A stretch of DNA of 64,000 nt from Pantoea sp. IMH (GCF_000599885.1 NZ_JFGT01000006.1:186001-250000); one strand, 5' to 3'; counted from the stretch's first letter, positions 9,027 to 19,239 are shown. Notes: generated from the sequence alone by a model not told the origin. Program-made: numbers and translations.

Positions 9027-9536
9027 TTAATGATACAAACTAGAATGAATTTTTAGCTCATAGGAGGGTCTGGAAGGGGCCAAATTGACCTGGTCGGGTC
9101 GCATAATCAGACCCAACGCCTGGCCCGAGGAAGCCGCTTTTTCCAGCCGGCGACGATCGTCATCTGAAATTTCCTCAGGTAACCAGCCTAATACGACACT
9201 GTAATTACCTGTCTGCAGGGCTTTTATCATCGCTTCGACACAGGTAATAGCGCCTGGCTGATGTATTTGCATCACTTTATCCAGCGGGAGACCGGATGCT
9301 ATCAACCAGCTGCGGCTGAGCTTCTGCTGAGGAGTAAGCCATAGCTGCCAGCGCGACTGCATCCCTAACTGTTGCAGCAGCGGTAAAAGCAGCATTTGCG
9401 TTAAACCGGGCTGATCTTCGCTATAAATGAGTTCGCTGATAAGCCCGGCCGCGGGCGCACACTGAGGCGTGGTACCGCGAGTGGCCTGACGGAAGCGGCG
9501 ATGAACAGAAGAAGATTTCAGTGAAGGAGTATGCAT
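9027..9536 (-). CDS. sulA: SOS cell-division inhibitor SulA
   Basis: SulA binds FtsZ and blocks septation during the SOS response; Lon degrades it afterwards. The 169-residue protein contains the family core LLLPLLQQLGMQSRWQLWLT and the C-terminal IHSSLYH, which includes the Lon recognition tail. The frame is open further upstream to 9626, but the ATG at 9536 (MHTPSLK) gives the same length as E. coli SulA and places the LexA box correctly in front of the gene. The first 40 residues are divergent from E. coli, as is usual for this gene. Confidence 0.94.
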   Translation of the reverse strand: MHTPSLKSSSVHRRFRQATRGTTPQCAPAAGLISELIYSEDQPGLTQMLLLPLLQQLGMQSRWQLWLTPQQKLSRSWLIASGLPLDKVMQIHQPGAITCVEAMIKALQTGNYSVVLGWLPEEISDDDRRRLEKAASSGQALGLIMRPDQVNLAPSRPSYELKIHSSLYH

Positions 9537-9558
9537 TATGACGTTGCTCGCTGCGTTA

Positions 9559-9574
9559 CTGTATGGATGTACAG
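9559..9574. promoter_or_regulatory. LexA box of sulA
   Basis: CTGTATGGATGTACAG fits the LexA consensus CTGT-N8-ACAG and is flanked by TA on both sides (TA...TA), the form found at strongly repressed SOS genes. It lies 23 bases upstream of the sulA start, where it should cover the promoter. Confidence 0.95.
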
Positions 9575-9746
9575 TATAGTGAGGTCGGCTAAAGATCAAC
9601 CTTATTTTCCTGAAAACGCTTCGCAAAAATAGAATGCAAACGACCGCAACGTCATTTATTCATTGAATGCGTAACGGTTAATGCCTATTTTCGCTGCAAC
9701 CACTAAACGGAAGTAGGCGGTGTCCAGGCCTAAAAGGGAGAAAAAA

Positions 9747-10367
9747 ATGCGTGACTCAAAGCTGAAAATCGAACGTGCGAAGCAGTACCTCAACGCGTTG
9801 GGGGAGATCAACAGCCGGAGCCAGTTTGGCGGGTATAGCTTGTCTGTAGAAAAAGTGGTTTTTGCGCTGGTGGCCGATGGCGAGCTTTATTTGCGGGCCT
9901 GTGAGCAGGTAAAGCCCTATTTTATCCAGCGTCAGATGGACACGCTTCATTTTAACAAACGAGGTATTGCGGTGGAGATGGATTACTACCGTGTAGACGA
10001 CAGTTTATGGCAGGAGCCGGAACAGCTGGTAGCGCTTTCCCGACTCTGTCTGGCGGGTGCCCGCCACCAGCGAAATTTGCATCAGAGTAACCGACGGTTG
10101 AAGGATCTGCCGAATCTCTCTATACGCCTGGAACTTCAGCTCAGGCGAGCCGGTATTGAAACCGTAGATAAGCTGAAGGCACAGGGCGCGAGAGCGTGCT
10201 GGCTCCGGCTACGTGAAAGTAATAAAAACCTTGGTATTAACGTTCTTTTCGCGCTCGAAGGGGCTATTCTTGGCCGCCATCAGCAGGCGTTACCTGAAAG
10301 CGTAAAGGATGAGCTACGCCGCTGGTATCATACAGCGACGCTGAAACGTCCTCAACATACGGACTAG
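9747..10367 (+). CDS. sxy: competence/CRP-S regulator Sxy (TfoX)
   Basis: Sxy/TfoX directs CRP to the CRP-S promoters of DNA-uptake genes. The 206-residue protein has the N-terminal TfoX domain (FGGYSLSVEKVVFALVADGELYLRA) and the C-terminal helix-hairpin-helix-like domain (LKDLPNLSIRLELQLRRAGI). A GTG at 9720 is in frame, but the ATG at 9747 has GGGAG at good spacing and gives the usual length. The C-terminus overlaps the convergent yccS stop by 4 bases. The 210-base gap upstream, shared with sulA, contains the sulA LexA box. Confidence 0.93.
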   Translation: MRDSKLKIERAKQYLNALGEINSRSQFGGYSLSVEKVVFALVADGELYLRACEQVKPYFIQRQMDTLHFNKRGIAVEMDYYRVDDSLWQEPEQLVALSRLCLAGARHQRNLHQSNRRLKDLPNLSIRLELQLRRAGIETVDKLKAQGARACWLRLRESNKNLGINVLFALEGAILGRHQQALPESVKDELRRWYHTATLKRPQHTD

Positions 10368-12514
10368 CCGGCGAAGTTATCGGCAGAAATTTGTTTTTTC
10401 AACTGGGCAAGTTCCGGAAGCAGGCCTACCAGTAAGCCGACCTGTTGGAGCACCAGTGGCTCTTTTGTTGTCGGGTCGGCTTCTGCCGTCTCAATACGCT
10501 CAGCTATATTTGCCAGCCTCTGTGCCGCTTTTTGTTCGCTTACGCGATCAGCATGAAGAAGATCGTCTACATAGCAGACCGCATCATCCATCAGTTGCAG
10601 CATATCGGGTCGGGAGAACTTTTCACGATGCGCGCCAAGCGCTGAAATGTAACTGAGGAAGGAGTGATTGAGACAGAGAAGCCGGAACGCCTTCTCACGC
10701 AGCGCCGCACTCGCATTTTTTTCCGCCGAAATGTTGGAGACCACTGACGCGAGCTCAGCATCGCTGTTGTGTGCATCACGTCTCGCGATCCGGTAGTCGA
10801 GCCGGTTATCTTTGCCCTGATGATACTGCACGAGGATCGCATCCAGGTATCGGCAGTTCGCATTAAGCGTGCGTTTTGCCACGGCGGACAGCCGACGAAA
10901 GCGCCAGTCTGGCCAGATAAACGCAACGGCAAGCCAGGCAATACCGCATCCCAGCAGCGTATCTATAACGCGAGGCACGGCCACCTCAAAACCTTCGCCC
11001 AGCAAATTGAAGCAGAAAAGCACCAGCAGGGTAATAAACATCGTGGCGTGTGCATACTGAGACTGGCGGAAAGCGAAAAACAACACGCCGGTGACCACGA
11101 TCAGGATCAACTGACCTTCAACGGAAGGAACAAGCCAGAGTAGCGGCAGGCCAAGGATGATTCCAGCCACCGTTCCTGCTATACGCAATGCCAGTCGACG
11201 TTTGGTTGCATTGTAATTGGGCTGACAAACAAAAAGACTGGTGAGCAATATCCAGTAGCCATGATTAAGGCCAGTGATCTGGATAAACGCATAACCGGTA
11301 CAGAGCAGTAAAGACATACGTACCGCGTGACGAAACAGGGGGGATTCAGGCGTTAAATGTCTGCTGATGCGTAACCGGACATCAGCCCAGCCGGTCAGAC
11401 CTTCACTGGATAGCGTGTGATTGCGTGCGTCATCGCTAGTTGCCAGGCCTTGCTCCGACTCTATTGTCGCCAGTTGGGCATCAATAGCTTTAAGGTTGTT
11501 GAGTAAATAGTGCATCGCTTTCAGATCGTTACTTTCAGGCTGTGACAGGCTGAGTCGTTCAAGTGCTGCGTTGAGATGCTGGAAAGCGCGCTCAAACCGC
11601 GCATCATGTTGATAATCTTCCCGCACAACAATGCATTTTGCGAGTTGCCGACAGGCGCGGGCCTGTAAAGTGAGCAGGCGCTGGAAGCGAAACAGGACGT
11701 CACTGTCGCGATATTCCTGGCGGAGCATGTGGTAGCGCGCATGGGAGGAGCTGGCGCGCTCATGGATATCCTGAGCCACAAAATAGTAGTGAAGCGTACG
11801 TCGGGTTCCCCGCTGGCCCCGGTCGCCTTTCAGGCGAGACTGGATGGATATTTTCGCCTGATTAAGCGTGGCGACGAGCTGACTGTTCGTCATGGCCACA
11901 TCAATCAGCGAGGCATTATCATCATCCTCCATATCAGGATCGAACAGACCCGCCTTTGCATCCAGATAGGCGGCGAGTCCTTCAAAGCAGCGGGCAATAT
12001 TGACCTGAAGTGGCCGGACGGGGAAAAGAATATGCCCCGCCAGCGTCAGCATGTTGTACCAGATGGCGCCCGCCAGCAGCAGGGCGGGTTGCAGGTACCA
12101 TTGCTGAAAAAGCCCCAGTCCCAGCAGCGTATAGATGGCGATGAGTAGCGCACCGAATGCGATGGTCGCATAACGCTGGCCCAGCGCGCCCAGCAAAATA
12201 AATCCCCATGTGGAAAGCGCCAGCCCAAGCGTAAACAGCCAGGGCAGCGGTGAAAGCAGCTCGACGGAAACCGAAGCGATGCAGAAGCAGATCAGCGTGA
12301 TCAGAAGATTACGCAATCGTCCGCTGAGCCGATCGTCAAGATCGGCGAGCGCGGCGGCGACCACGCCAAGCGTTAACGGAATGGTCCAGGTGATCTGGTT
12401 GAGCCACCAGGGAAGACCAGCCGTACCCGCCAGCGCAATGAAAATACGCAGGTTATAGAGGAGGGCGCTGTTATAAGCGTAGCGCCGGAGATCGGGCGTA
12501 AGCATTTTCAACAT
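10364..12514 (-). CDS. yccS: inner-membrane protein YccS (FUSC family)
   Basis: A 716-residue inner-membrane protein of the YccS/FUSC family, related to aromatic acid exporters (AaeB-like). It has two sets of transmembrane helices (about residues 15-150 and 380-500), each followed by a cytoplasmic helical domain. Two diagnostic stretches are QRYATIAFGALLIAIYTLLG and ITGLNHGYWILLTSLFVCQP. The frame extends upstream to 12706, but that would overlap yccF; the Met at 12514 (or 12505, MLTPDLRRY) matches the E. coli N-terminus. It follows yccF by 8 bases, so the two are probably an operon. No substrate is known. Confidence 0.92.
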   Translation of the reverse strand: MLKMLTPDLRRYAYNSALLYNLRIFIALAGTAGLPWWLNQITWTIPLTLGVVAAALADLDDRLSGRLRNLLITLICFCIASVSVELLSPLPWLFTLGLALSTWGFILLGALGQRYATIAFGALLIAIYTLLGLGLFQQWYLQPALLLAGAIWYNMLTLAGHILFPVRPLQVNIARCFEGLAAYLDAKAGLFDPDMEDDDNASLIDVAMTNSQLVATLNQAKISIQSRLKGDRGQRGTRRTLHYYFVAQDIHERASSSHARYHMLRQEYRDSDVLFRFQRLLTLQARACRQLAKCIVVREDYQHDARFERAFQHLNAALERLSLSQPESNDLKAMHYLLNNLKAIDAQLATIESEQGLATSDDARNHTLSSEGLTGWADVRLRISRHLTPESPLFRHAVRMSLLLCTGYAFIQITGLNHGYWILLTSLFVCQPNYNATKRRLALRIAGTVAGIILGLPLLWLVPSVEGQLILIVVTGVLFFAFRQSQYAHATMFITLLVLFCFNLLGEGFEVAVPRVIDTLLGCGIAWLAVAFIWPDWRFRRLSAVAKRTLNANCRYLDAILVQYHQGKDNRLDYRIARRDAHNSDAELASVVSNISAEKNASAALREKAFRLLCLNHSFLSYISALGAHREKFSRPDMLQLMDDAVCYVDDLLHADRVSEQKAAQRLANIAERIETAEADPTTKEPLVLQQVGLLVGLLPELAQLKKQISADNFAG

Positions 12515-12522
12515 ACGGCTAC

Positions 12523-12969
12523 TCAGTTGAAGCGGCTGCGGGCGTTGGCTTCCCGGGCGGCCTGGGCCACTTCGACAGAAACGACACGACGTCCGACCGG
12601 CCAGAGTGCGATGGCGGCAATTTTGAAGTTCGCGATGCCCACCGGGATACCAATTAGCGTAATACATTGAGCAATGCCGGTCATGATGTGCATCAGGCAA
12701 AGCCACCAGCCAAAGAAGATCAGCCAGAACAGATTCAGCAGTGTGCCACCGGAATTCATAATAGCGCTCTTTTTGTCCGGATAGAGCATATCAACGTGTA
12801 CGGCTTCGTTACCGTAAGGCAGCAGCGACAGGCGGGTAATCTCCCAACAGGAGCGCGTGAGTGGAAGCGTAAAAATAAAAATGATGCTGAGCAGCGTGGC
12901 AATTAACCAGCTGAAGGTGGTCAGAAATCCACCCAAAACAAAATTCAGAATGTTCAAAACAGTACGCAT
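12523..12969 (-). CDS. yccF: inner-membrane protein YccF
   Basis: A 148-residue membrane protein of the YccF domain family, nearly the E. coli length. It carries the paired hydrophobic motifs FTLPLTRSCWEI and LIFFGWWLCLMHI, and ends with a conserved GRRVVSVE...AAREANAR segment. The start at 12969 (MRTVLNILNF) is chosen over an upstream Met because AAGGA lies 8 bases ahead of it. The function is unknown; the family may associate with ion channels. It is the first gene of the yccF-yccS pair and is divergent from helD. Confidence 0.93.
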   Translation of the reverse strand: MRTVLNILNFVLGGFLTTFSWLIATLLSIIFIFTLPLTRSCWEITRLSLLPYGNEAVHVDMLYPDKKSAIMNSGGTLLNLFWLIFFGWWLCLMHIMTGIAQCITLIGIPVGIANFKIAAIALWPVGRRVVSVEVAQAAREANARSRFN

Positions 12970-13101
12970 TAATGGAAATCCTTCAGCCAGGCGGGAAGTA
13001 TCAGTCAATGGGTTGATTGTACCGTGTTTTAACTCTGGAGCGGTACACCCCAGCCAGGTAAACTACAGCCTGCAGAAGACAACAGCAGCCAGGGCAGGAT
13101 C

Positions 13102-15156
13102 ATGGAACTGAAATCAACGTCGCTGGGTAAGCACCTGGCACAACATCCCTACAACCGGGTGCGGTTACTTACCGCAGGCGTTGAGGTTAGTGGTGAAAAG
13201 CATGAATATCTTATTCCGTTTAATCAACTTTTAGCTATCCGGTGCAAGCGGGGGCTGGTCTGGGGGGAGCTTGAATTTGCGCTTCCGGATGAAAAAGTCG
13301 TCCGGTTGCACGGCACCGAATGGCAGGAAACGCAGCGTTTTTATCATTATCTCTCTCAGGCCTGGCAGCGCTGGAGTGAAGAGATGAGCATTGTGGCAGC
13401 CGGAGTGCTTGATGATCAGGTCGCCACGCTTAGCGCAGCCGGAGCTCAGGATCGATGGCTCAAACGGAGTGATGTGGCCGGCTGGCGCACCACGCTTCAG
13501 AACGCATTCGCCTCCCTTCCTCTTCCTCCTGAAAGATTAAATGAATTTGATAATTGCCGGAAGGCTTATCAGACCTGCCTTCGCTGGCTGGATAACAGCG
13601 ATGAACAACGTGAGCAGCATAATGCGCGCTGGACAGAGCGCATGCTGATAGAGTACGCCGATTTCTTCAGGGGCATTGAAACCTCACCCTTAAATCCTTC
13701 TCAGGCCAGAGCCGTGGTAAACGGCGAAAATGCCCTTTTGGTGCTGGCCGGAGCGGGCAGTGGCAAAACCTCGGTACTGGTGGCCAGAGCTGGATGGCTG
13801 ATGCTGCGCAAGCAGGCTGCAGCTGAGCAAATCCTGCTGCTGGCGTTTGGCCGTCAGGCTGCGGAAGAGATGAACGATCGCCTGCGTGAGCGGCTCAACA
13901 GTGAATCCATTCAGGCCAGCACTTTCCATGCGCTGGCGTTAAAAATTATTCAGCAGGGGAGTAATAAATCCCCGGCGATAAGCAAGCTTGAATCCGACAC
14001 GGCGCTACGCCATCAGCTGCTTATTGATGCCTGGCGAGCGCAGTGCGACGGCAAGAAAACGCAGGCTAACGGCTGGCGACAGTGGCTTCAGGATGAGCTG
14101 GCATGGACGCTCGAAGAGGAGCGTTACTGGCAGGATGACCGGCTGGCAAAAAAACTGGCCGGGCGTCTGGAGCGGTGGCTTGGGCTGATGCGTATGCATG
14201 GCGGAACGCAGGCGGAGATGATCGCCTCTGCCCCGGAAAGCTGCCGCGACCTTTTTGCCAGACGCGTTAAGCTGATGGCACCGCTGATGAAGGTATGGAA
14301 AGCGGCGCTGAAAGAAGAAGGGGCAGTGGATTTCTCCGGCCTTATTCATCAGGCGGTGAATATCCTTGATAAAGGGCGTTTTATCAGCCCATGGAAACAT
14401 ATCCTGGTGGATGAATTTCAGGATATATCTCCCCAGAGGGCAGCACTTCTTGCCGCGCTCAGAAGGCAGAATAAACAAACCGCACTTTTTGCCGTCGGGG
14501 ACGACTGGCAGGCCATCTACCGCTTCAGCGGGGCGGAAATGACGCTGACCACCGCTTTTCATCACCACTTTGGCGAAGGCGACCGTGCGGTGCTGGATAC
14601 CACTTACCGCTTTAATGAACGAATCGGCGAAATCGCCAGTCAGTTCATTCAGCGTAATCCACATCAGTTGAAGAAGCCGCTGAACAGCCTGAGCAAAGGC
14701 AGTAAAAAAGCGATTTCTCTCCTGCCTGAGGCGCAGCTGGAGGCGTTGCTGAATAAAATTAGCGGGTATGCCACGCCGGAAGAACGGATATTGATTCTGG
14801 GACGCTATCATTACCTTCGTCCCGAGCTGCTCAATAAGGCCAAAACGCGCTGGCCAAAGCTCACTATTGATTTCATGACCATTCATGCCAGCAAAGGCCA
14901 GCAGGCTGACTATGTCATATTGCTTGGCCTGCAGGCAGGCAAAGAGGGCTTCCCGGCAGCAGCAAGAGAGTCGGTGATGGAAGAGGCGCTACTGCCTCAG
15001 CCGGAAGATTTTCCGGATGCGGAAGAGCGCAGGCTGGCTTACGTTGCGCTTACCCGCGCCAGGCAGCAAGTCTGGTTACTGTTCGACAAAGACAATCCCT
15101 CGTCTTTTGTCGGAGAGTTCAGGCAGATGGGCGTTCCAGTGTTGCGTAAGCCTTAA
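13102..15156 (+). CDS. helD: DNA helicase IV (HelD)
   Basis: A superfamily 1 (UvrD/Rep-type) 3'-5' DNA helicase that can replace UvrD or RecQ in some recombination pathways. The 684-residue protein has an N-terminal family-specific domain of about 190 residues. Walker A follows (LAGAGSGKTSVLVARA), then motif II VDEFQDIS, the motif III region GDDWQAIYRFSGA and motif VI YVALTRARQQVW. The length matches E. coli (684). It is divergent from yccF, with 132 bases between. Confidence 0.96.
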   Translation: MELKSTSLGKHLAQHPYNRVRLLTAGVEVSGEKHEYLIPFNQLLAIRCKRGLVWGELEFALPDEKVVRLHGTEWQETQRFYHYLSQAWQRWSEEMSIVAAGVLDDQVATLSAAGAQDRWLKRSDVAGWRTTLQNAFASLPLPPERLNEFDNCRKAYQTCLRWLDNSDEQREQHNARWTERMLIEYADFFRGIETSPLNPSQARAVVNGENALLVLAGAGSGKTSVLVARAGWLMLRKQAAAEQILLLAFGRQAAEEMNDRLRERLNSESIQASTFHALALKIIQQGSNKSPAISKLESDTALRHQLLIDAWRAQCDGKKTQANGWRQWLQDELAWTLEEERYWQDDRLAKKLAGRLERWLGLMRMHGGTQAEMIASAPESCRDLFARRVKLMAPLMKVWKAALKEEGAVDFSGLIHQAVNILDKGRFISPWKHILVDEFQDISPQRAALLAALRRQNKQTALFAVGDDWQAIYRFSGAEMTLTTAFHHHFGEGDRAVLDTTYRFNERIGEIASQFIQRNPHQLKKPLNSLSKGSKKAISLLPEAQLEALLNKISGYATPEERILILGRYHYLRPELLNKAKTRWPKLTIDFMTIHASKGQQADYVILLGLQAGKEGFPAAARESVMEEALLPQPEDFPDAEERRLAYVALTRARQQVWLLFDKDNPSSFVGEFRQMGVPVLRKP

Positions 15157-15181
15157 CGAGCGCGTGCGCTGCGCGCGTAAG

Positions 15182-15640
15182 TTACTTAAGGCGCTCCTGC
15201 AGATAGCGCTGATAGTCAGGGATCATAATCTCAACCTGCTGTGAGAACAGTGGAGAATGGATAATAAAGTCAGCGGTTGAACGGTTGGTGGCCACCGGGA
15301 TATTCCATACTGTCGCCAGGCGCAGCAGCGCTTTGACATCGGGATCGTGAGGCACCGCGTTAAGCGGATCCCAGAAGAAGAACAGCACATCAATTCTGGC
15401 TTCTGAAATCATGGCACCAACCTGCTGATCGCCGCCCATGGGGCCACTCAGCATCGCGGTAACCGGCAGCCCGGTAGCGCGCTGGATAAGATTTCCGGTT
15501 GTGCCGGTGGCGTAAAGCGTGTGCTCTTTCAAAATCGCTTTATGCGTATCGACCCATTGCATCATCGATGTTTTGCAGTGATCGTGTGCAACCAGCGCAA
15601 TATGTTTTTTTTCCTGAATCTTGCGGGTAGTTTGATCCAT
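15182..15640 (-). CDS. mgsA: methylglyoxal synthase MgsA
   Basis: MgsA converts dihydroxyacetone phosphate to methylglyoxal and phosphate, a bypass that relieves sugar-phosphate stress. The 152-residue protein contains the phosphate-binding and catalytic segments ATGTTGNLI and [12 protein letters not shown] (catalytic Asp) and [20 protein letters not shown] (catalytic His). The frame starts at 15664, but the Met at 15640 has AGGAAG upstream and gives exactly the E. coli length. Confidence 0.96.
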   Translation of the reverse strand: MDQTTRKIQEKKHIALVAHDHCKTSMMQWVDTHKAILKEHTLYATGTTGNLIQRATGLPVTAMLSGPMGGDQQVGAMISEARIDVLFFFWDPLNAVPHDPDVKALLRLATVWNIPVATNRSTADFIIHSPLFSQQVEIMIPDYQRYLQERLK

Positions 15641-15700
15641 TACGGCTTCCTGAGTTAACGTCAAAAAGAAGTTGCGCTGCGCGCTGCATACCCGCTGGTT

Positions 15701-16342
15701 TCAACTGATGCGCAGCGCCTGCATAAGCGTGCCGAAACGCTGGCGGGTGGCGGCGTCGACCTGCTGATACCAGAGCTGAAGTATCCGGCCTGTAGGATGG
15801 CGATCGCTAGCGAGGTTGGGCGCGCTTTCATTGACCGGTGAGCGGCTGGTTTGAGGTTGGGCAAAACGCGGTACGGAAGCGATGCTGCCTTTCAGATTAT
15901 AAATGGCCATCGCCTGTTCATAATCTTCGCTACGGGTATTTACCAGACGATCTTGCTGGCTCTCCACCTCGGCGCCTTTTTCATCGACGAGCTGGAAGTG
16001 CGGCTTTTTATTAAAAGCGTTGCCCTGATGTAACGTTGTAAATGAAGGATACTGGATGGTGATTGATTTCGCCTCCGCTCTGAATGTGACGATCAGAGGA
16101 GCGGAAGCCCAGGCCGTAGCCGCTTGTCCGCTTTTGTGTAATTTTTTTTCGACGCGAAACAGAAGTTGGTGCTGCCCACGCTCAAGTTCCAGTCCCTCTG
16201 CGCCCTTCAGTAACGAGCCGGAAATTTTCCGGCCATCCAGGACCAGCAGGTCAATGTCTGGGGCGAGTTTTAGTGTGGTGGCCTGGGCGGTCGCCGCCGC
16301 CAGCAACGCAATCAATCCTGTGATAACCAGACGCAGCTTCAT
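15701..16342 (-). CDS. yccT: DUF2057 periplasmic protein YccT (CsgI)
   Basis: A 213-residue exported protein with a clear signal peptide (MKLRLVITGLIALLAAATAQA) and the DUF2057 motif LDGRKISGSLLKG. The E. coli orthologue, also called CsgI, is described as a periplasmic inhibitor of curli polymerisation. No curli genes are visible in this window, so that role is carried over from the family only. It stands alone between mgsA and yccU, both at a distance. Confidence 0.88.
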   Translation of the reverse strand: MKLRLVITGLIALLAAATAQATTLKLAPDIDLLVLDGRKISGSLLKGAEGLELERGQHQLLFRVEKKLHKSGQAATAWASAPLIVTFRAEAKSITIQYPSFTTLHQGNAFNKKPHFQLVDEKGAEVESQQDRLVNTRSEDYEQAMAIYNLKGSIASVPRFAQPQTSRSPVNESAPNLASDRHPTGRILQLWYQQVDAATRQRFGTLMQALRIS

Positions 16343-16529
16343 TATTTCTCCAGATGCGCAGGAACGCGAAAAAATCCTAATGTATCAAAGTCTTTCAGTA
16401 TGGCAGCTTATTAACATTTTAACATACTTATTCGTGCTATACCTCCTCCGGGAGAATTCTTTTTACCGGCATTTTCGCCAGACACGAAACTCAGGCATAA
16501 ACTCTTAAAAAACGATTTACGAGGAAACG

Positions 16530-16949
16530 ATGATGCAAGATAAAACGATCGCTGATGTTCTGACCTCGACGCGCCATATCGCGCTGGTGGGGGCCAGCGA
16601 TAAGCCGGCGCGGGCCAGCTATGGCGTAATGGCTTATCTGCTGGCGCAGGGATATAAAGTGACGCCGGTCAGCCCAAAACTGGCAGGCCAGACGCTGCTG
16701 GGGCAGCCTGTCTATGGCAAACTGGAAGAGATCCCGGAGCCTGTTGATATGGTTGATGTATTCCGTAATGCTGAAGCGGCTTATGGCGTTGCTCAGGAAG
16801 CGATAGCGATTGGCGCAAAAGCGATCTGGTTTCAAATCGGTGTGGTGAATGAACAGGCAGCTGTGCTTGCAGGAGAGGCGGGATTGCAGGTGGTGATGGA
16901 TCGCTGTCCGAAAATGGAGATCCCCCGGCTGGGGCTGGAAAAACGATAA
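16530..16949 (+). CDS. yccU: CoA-binding domain protein YccU
   Basis: A 139-residue single-domain protein with a Rossmann-like CoA-binding fold. It has the nucleotide-binding start [19 protein letters not shown] and the conserved end [11 protein letters not shown]. The family resembles the CoA-binding domain of succinyl-CoA synthetase alpha subunits, but the physiological role is unknown. An ATGATG start at 16530 sits behind CGAGGA. Confidence 0.92.
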   Translation: MMQDKTIADVLTSTRHIALVGASDKPARASYGVMAYLLAQGYKVTPVSPKLAGQTLLGQPVYGKLEEIPEPVDMVDVFRNAEAAYGVAQEAIAIGAKAIWFQIGVVNEQAAVLAGEAGLQVVMDRCPKMEIPRLGLEKR

Positions 16950-16953
16950 TAAA

Positions 16954-16974
16954 AAACCCCGCCATGCGGGGTTT
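16954..16974. terminator. bidirectional terminator between yccU and hspQ
   Basis: The perfect 9-bp stem AAACCCCGC / GCGGGGTTT has a CAT loop and a T run on the minus strand. It abuts the hspQ stop codon and also follows yccU. Confidence 0.88.
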
Positions 16975-16976
16975 GA

Positions 16977-17294
16977 TTAATTCCTGAGGCGGGGTGCCTG
17001 TAGCTGTTCGCGAATGGAGGCGGCCAGTTCGTCCAGCGAGGGTTGCTCGGGATGTTCACCCTGCAATTCCCATGAAAGCTGAGCTTCGGCAATATAGGTA
17101 TGCACCGCTTCGCCTTCTTCATTCATCATCACGACATGGTACCAGGGCGCCTCGCGCAGCGAGTCGCTTTCAGCCACATCATCGATCCGCGGATCGTCCA
17201 GCGAATATTCCGGATCAACATCCACAACCACACCTAAAAAACCGAGCAGCTTATGCCGTACCTGCTGGCCAAGCCCAAATTTGCTGGCAATCAT
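16977..17294 (-). CDS. hspQ: heat-shock protein HspQ
   Basis: HspQ is a small hemimethylated-DNA-binding-domain (YccV) protein that in E. coli lowers DnaA levels and acts as a specificity enhancer for Lon. The 105-residue protein starts [20 protein letters not shown] and retains APWYHVVM and [11 protein letters not shown]. The Met at 17294 is chosen over an upstream one because AGGAGGT lies 5 bases ahead of it; the length is identical to E. coli. Confidence 0.95.
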   Translation of the reverse strand: MIASKFGLGQQVRHKLLGFLGVVVDVDPEYSLDDPRIDDVAESDSLREAPWYHVVMMNEEGEAVHTYIAEAQLSWELQGEHPEQPSLDELAASIREQLQAPRLRN

Positions 17295-17354
17295 CGTGAC
17301 CTCCTGAGAAACATGCCCTGCAACCAAGATGGGGGCAGGGACGTCGTTTTCAAG

Positions 17355-18545
17355 TCACAGTACGCGGCAGGCAAACCCTTTCAGGTACATCCCTTCCGGA
17401 TAGCTGGCGATCACAGGATGATCGGCCGCCTGCCGGAACTGCTCTATAAATTGTACATCACGCTGGGCATCCAGCGCGGCGTCGGCGATGATTTTCTGAA
17501 ATAAGTCAGTTGGCATCAGGCCTGAACAGGAGAAAGTCAGAAGCATCCCGCCGGGATTGAGCAGCTGCATAGCCAGCATATTGATATCTTTATAACCGCG
17601 GCAGGCGCCGTTCAGCTGACTTTTATTCTCAACAAATTTTGGCGGATCCATCACAATCAGATCGAATTTCTCACCGTTTTCACGGTAGCGGCGTAACAGC
17701 TTGAAAACGTCGTCACGCAGGAATTCCGCTTTAGCGAGATCCAGACCGTTAAGTTCAATGTTCTGTCGGGCAACATCCAGCGCAGCCTGCGAAGTGTCGA
17801 CGCTGATAACCTCTTTACAGCCGCCGAGCAGCGCGGAAACGGCGAACCCACCGGTGTAAGAGAAGCAGTTAAGCACGCGACGACCTTTAGCATAGCGGCG
17901 GGTCGCGAGGCGGCTGTCGCGCTGGTCCAGATAATAGCCCGTCTTATGTCCGGTCTGAATATCAACCAGCAGTTTCATACCATGTTCAGTAATCGGCAGC
18001 AGTTCCGGTGGCATTTCACCCAGCACAACCCCCTGCGCCAGTGGCAGGCCCTCTTTTTTGCGTACGGAAACGTCAGAACGATCGTAAATGGCACAGGTCG
18101 GGTAGCAGCTTTGCAGCGCGGAAATCAGCGTCGCCCGCTGATACTCGGCGCCTGCTGAGAGCAGTTGCAGAACGAGAAAATCACCGAAACGGTCAATAGT
18201 GACCCCTGGCAATCCATCGGATTCACCCGCGATGAGACGATAACTGTCCAGATCGTCGCGCTCAGCCAGCCAGTTACGCAACTGCTGTGCGGCCTGCAGG
18301 CGACGAATAAAGAAATCGGTATCAATGGACTCATCCTGCTGCCAGCTCCATACGCGGGCGCGGATCTGCGATGAGGGGGACCAGGCCGCCCGGGCAAGCC
18401 AGTTGCCGTTACTGTCACACACGTCCAGGGTTTCGCCCGGCTGGGCTTTACCTTCCATCCGGGCGACAGCGCCGGAAAACACCCATGGATGACGACGGAG
18501 AAGCGATTTCTCACGTCCTTTGGCAAGAATCAAACGAACACTCAT
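17355..18545 (-). CDS. rlmI: 23S rRNA m5C1962 methyltransferase RlmI
   Basis: RlmI uses S-adenosylmethionine to methylate C1962 of 23S rRNA. The 396-residue protein has an N-terminal PUA domain (about 1-70) and a Rossmann methyltransferase domain with [18 protein letters not shown] (SAM site), DPPKFVENK (motif IV) and a catalytic Cys in LLTFSCSG. The Met at 18545 ([15 protein letters not shown]) gives exactly the E. coli length. It is divergent from yccX. Confidence 0.95.
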   Translation of the reverse strand: MSVRLILAKGREKSLLRRHPWVFSGAVARMEGKAQPGETLDVCDSNGNWLARAAWSPSSQIRARVWSWQQDESIDTDFFIRRLQAAQQLRNWLAERDDLDSYRLIAGESDGLPGVTIDRFGDFLVLQLLSAGAEYQRATLISALQSCYPTCAIYDRSDVSVRKKEGLPLAQGVVLGEMPPELLPITEHGMKLLVDIQTGHKTGYYLDQRDSRLATRRYAKGRRVLNCFSYTGGFAVSALLGGCKEVISVDTSQAALDVARQNIELNGLDLAKAEFLRDDVFKLLRRYRENGEKFDLIVMDPPKFVENKSQLNGACRGYKDINMLAMQLLNPGGMLLTFSCSGLMPTDLFQKIIADAALDAQRDVQFIEQFRQAADHPVIASYPEGMYLKGFACRVL

Positions 18546-18630
18546 ATTTGCTATGCTTACAGTCAGGAAAACAGGCGTTATTGTCCGGTGCTGGCCGGAA
18601 AAATGCAATCTTGTATCAGCAGGAGGAAAA

Positions 18631-18909
18631 ATGGCAATGATTTGTACGCGTGCCTGGGTACACGGGCGGGTTCAGGGAGTGGGCTTCCGCTACAGTACGC
18701 AGCAGGAAGCGCAAACGCTGGGGCTGAAAGGTTATGCAAAAAATCTGGACGATGGCAGCGTGGAGGTGCTGGCCTGTGGAGAAGAAAGTCAGGTTGAGCA
18801 ACTGCTGGCATGGCTCAGAGCTGGCGGGCCACGTAGCGCGCAGGTTGATAAGGTGCTGGCCGAACCGCACACGCCTCATGAGATGCCCGAAAGGTTCACG
18901 ACAGCCTGA
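18631..18909 (+). CDS. yccX: acylphosphatase YccX
   Basis: A 92-residue acylphosphatase that hydrolyses carboxyl-phosphate bonds. Both catalytic elements are visible: Arg in [13 protein letters not shown] and Asn in [13 protein letters not shown]. The start at 18631 follows AGGAGG at 18621 with ideal spacing and gives the normal length; the longer upstream reading is not needed. It lies divergent from rlmI and ends 3 bases before the convergent tusE stop. Confidence 0.95.
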   Translation: MAMICTRAWVHGRVQGVGFRYSTQQEAQTLGLKGYAKNLDDGSVEVLACGEESQVEQLLAWLRAGGPRSAQVDKVLAEPHTPHEMPERFTTA

Positions 18910-18912
18910 TGG

Positions 18913-19239
18913 CTACAGACATTTCACCGGTTTCGGCAGGCCCGCGATTTTGGTCGCTTGTTTGGCGGGACCGTCCGGGAAAAGGCGGAACAGATAGCGG
19001 CTGTTGCCTTTCTCTTCGCCATACTTTTTTGCCATGGCTTTAACCAGCATGCGCACCGCTGGCGACGTATTGAATTCAAGGTAAAAGGCCCGGACAAAAT
19101 GCACCACTTCCCAGTGGGCGTCGCTCAGTTCAATACCTTCTTCCGCCGCGAGCAAAGGGGCCATCGCCTCCTGCCAGTCACTACTGGATTTCAGATAGCC
19201 CTGCGCATCGCGTTCAATTTCTTTACCGTTGAATAGCAC
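18913..19239 (-). CDS. tusE: sulfur relay protein TusE
   Basis: TusE accepts persulfide sulfur from TusBCD and passes it to MnmA for 2-thiolation of tRNA wobble uridine. The 108-residue protein has the DsrC-like core [18 protein letters not shown] and the C-terminal reactive Cys in KPVKCL. There is no suitable ATG. I use the GTG at 19239 ([11 protein letters not shown]), which aligns with the E. coli N-terminus and has AGAGG about 8 bases upstream. Confidence 0.93.
   Translation of the reverse strand: MLFNGKEIERDAQGYLKSSSDWQEAMAPLLAAEEGIELSDAHWEVVHFVRAFYLEFNTSPAVRMLVKAMAKKYGEEKGNSRYLFRLFPDGPAKQATKIAGLPKPVKCL

Noticed and set aside
14005..14886. Long open frame opposite helD
   Set aside because: Shadow of the helicase gene; no ribosome-binding site or recognisable motif.
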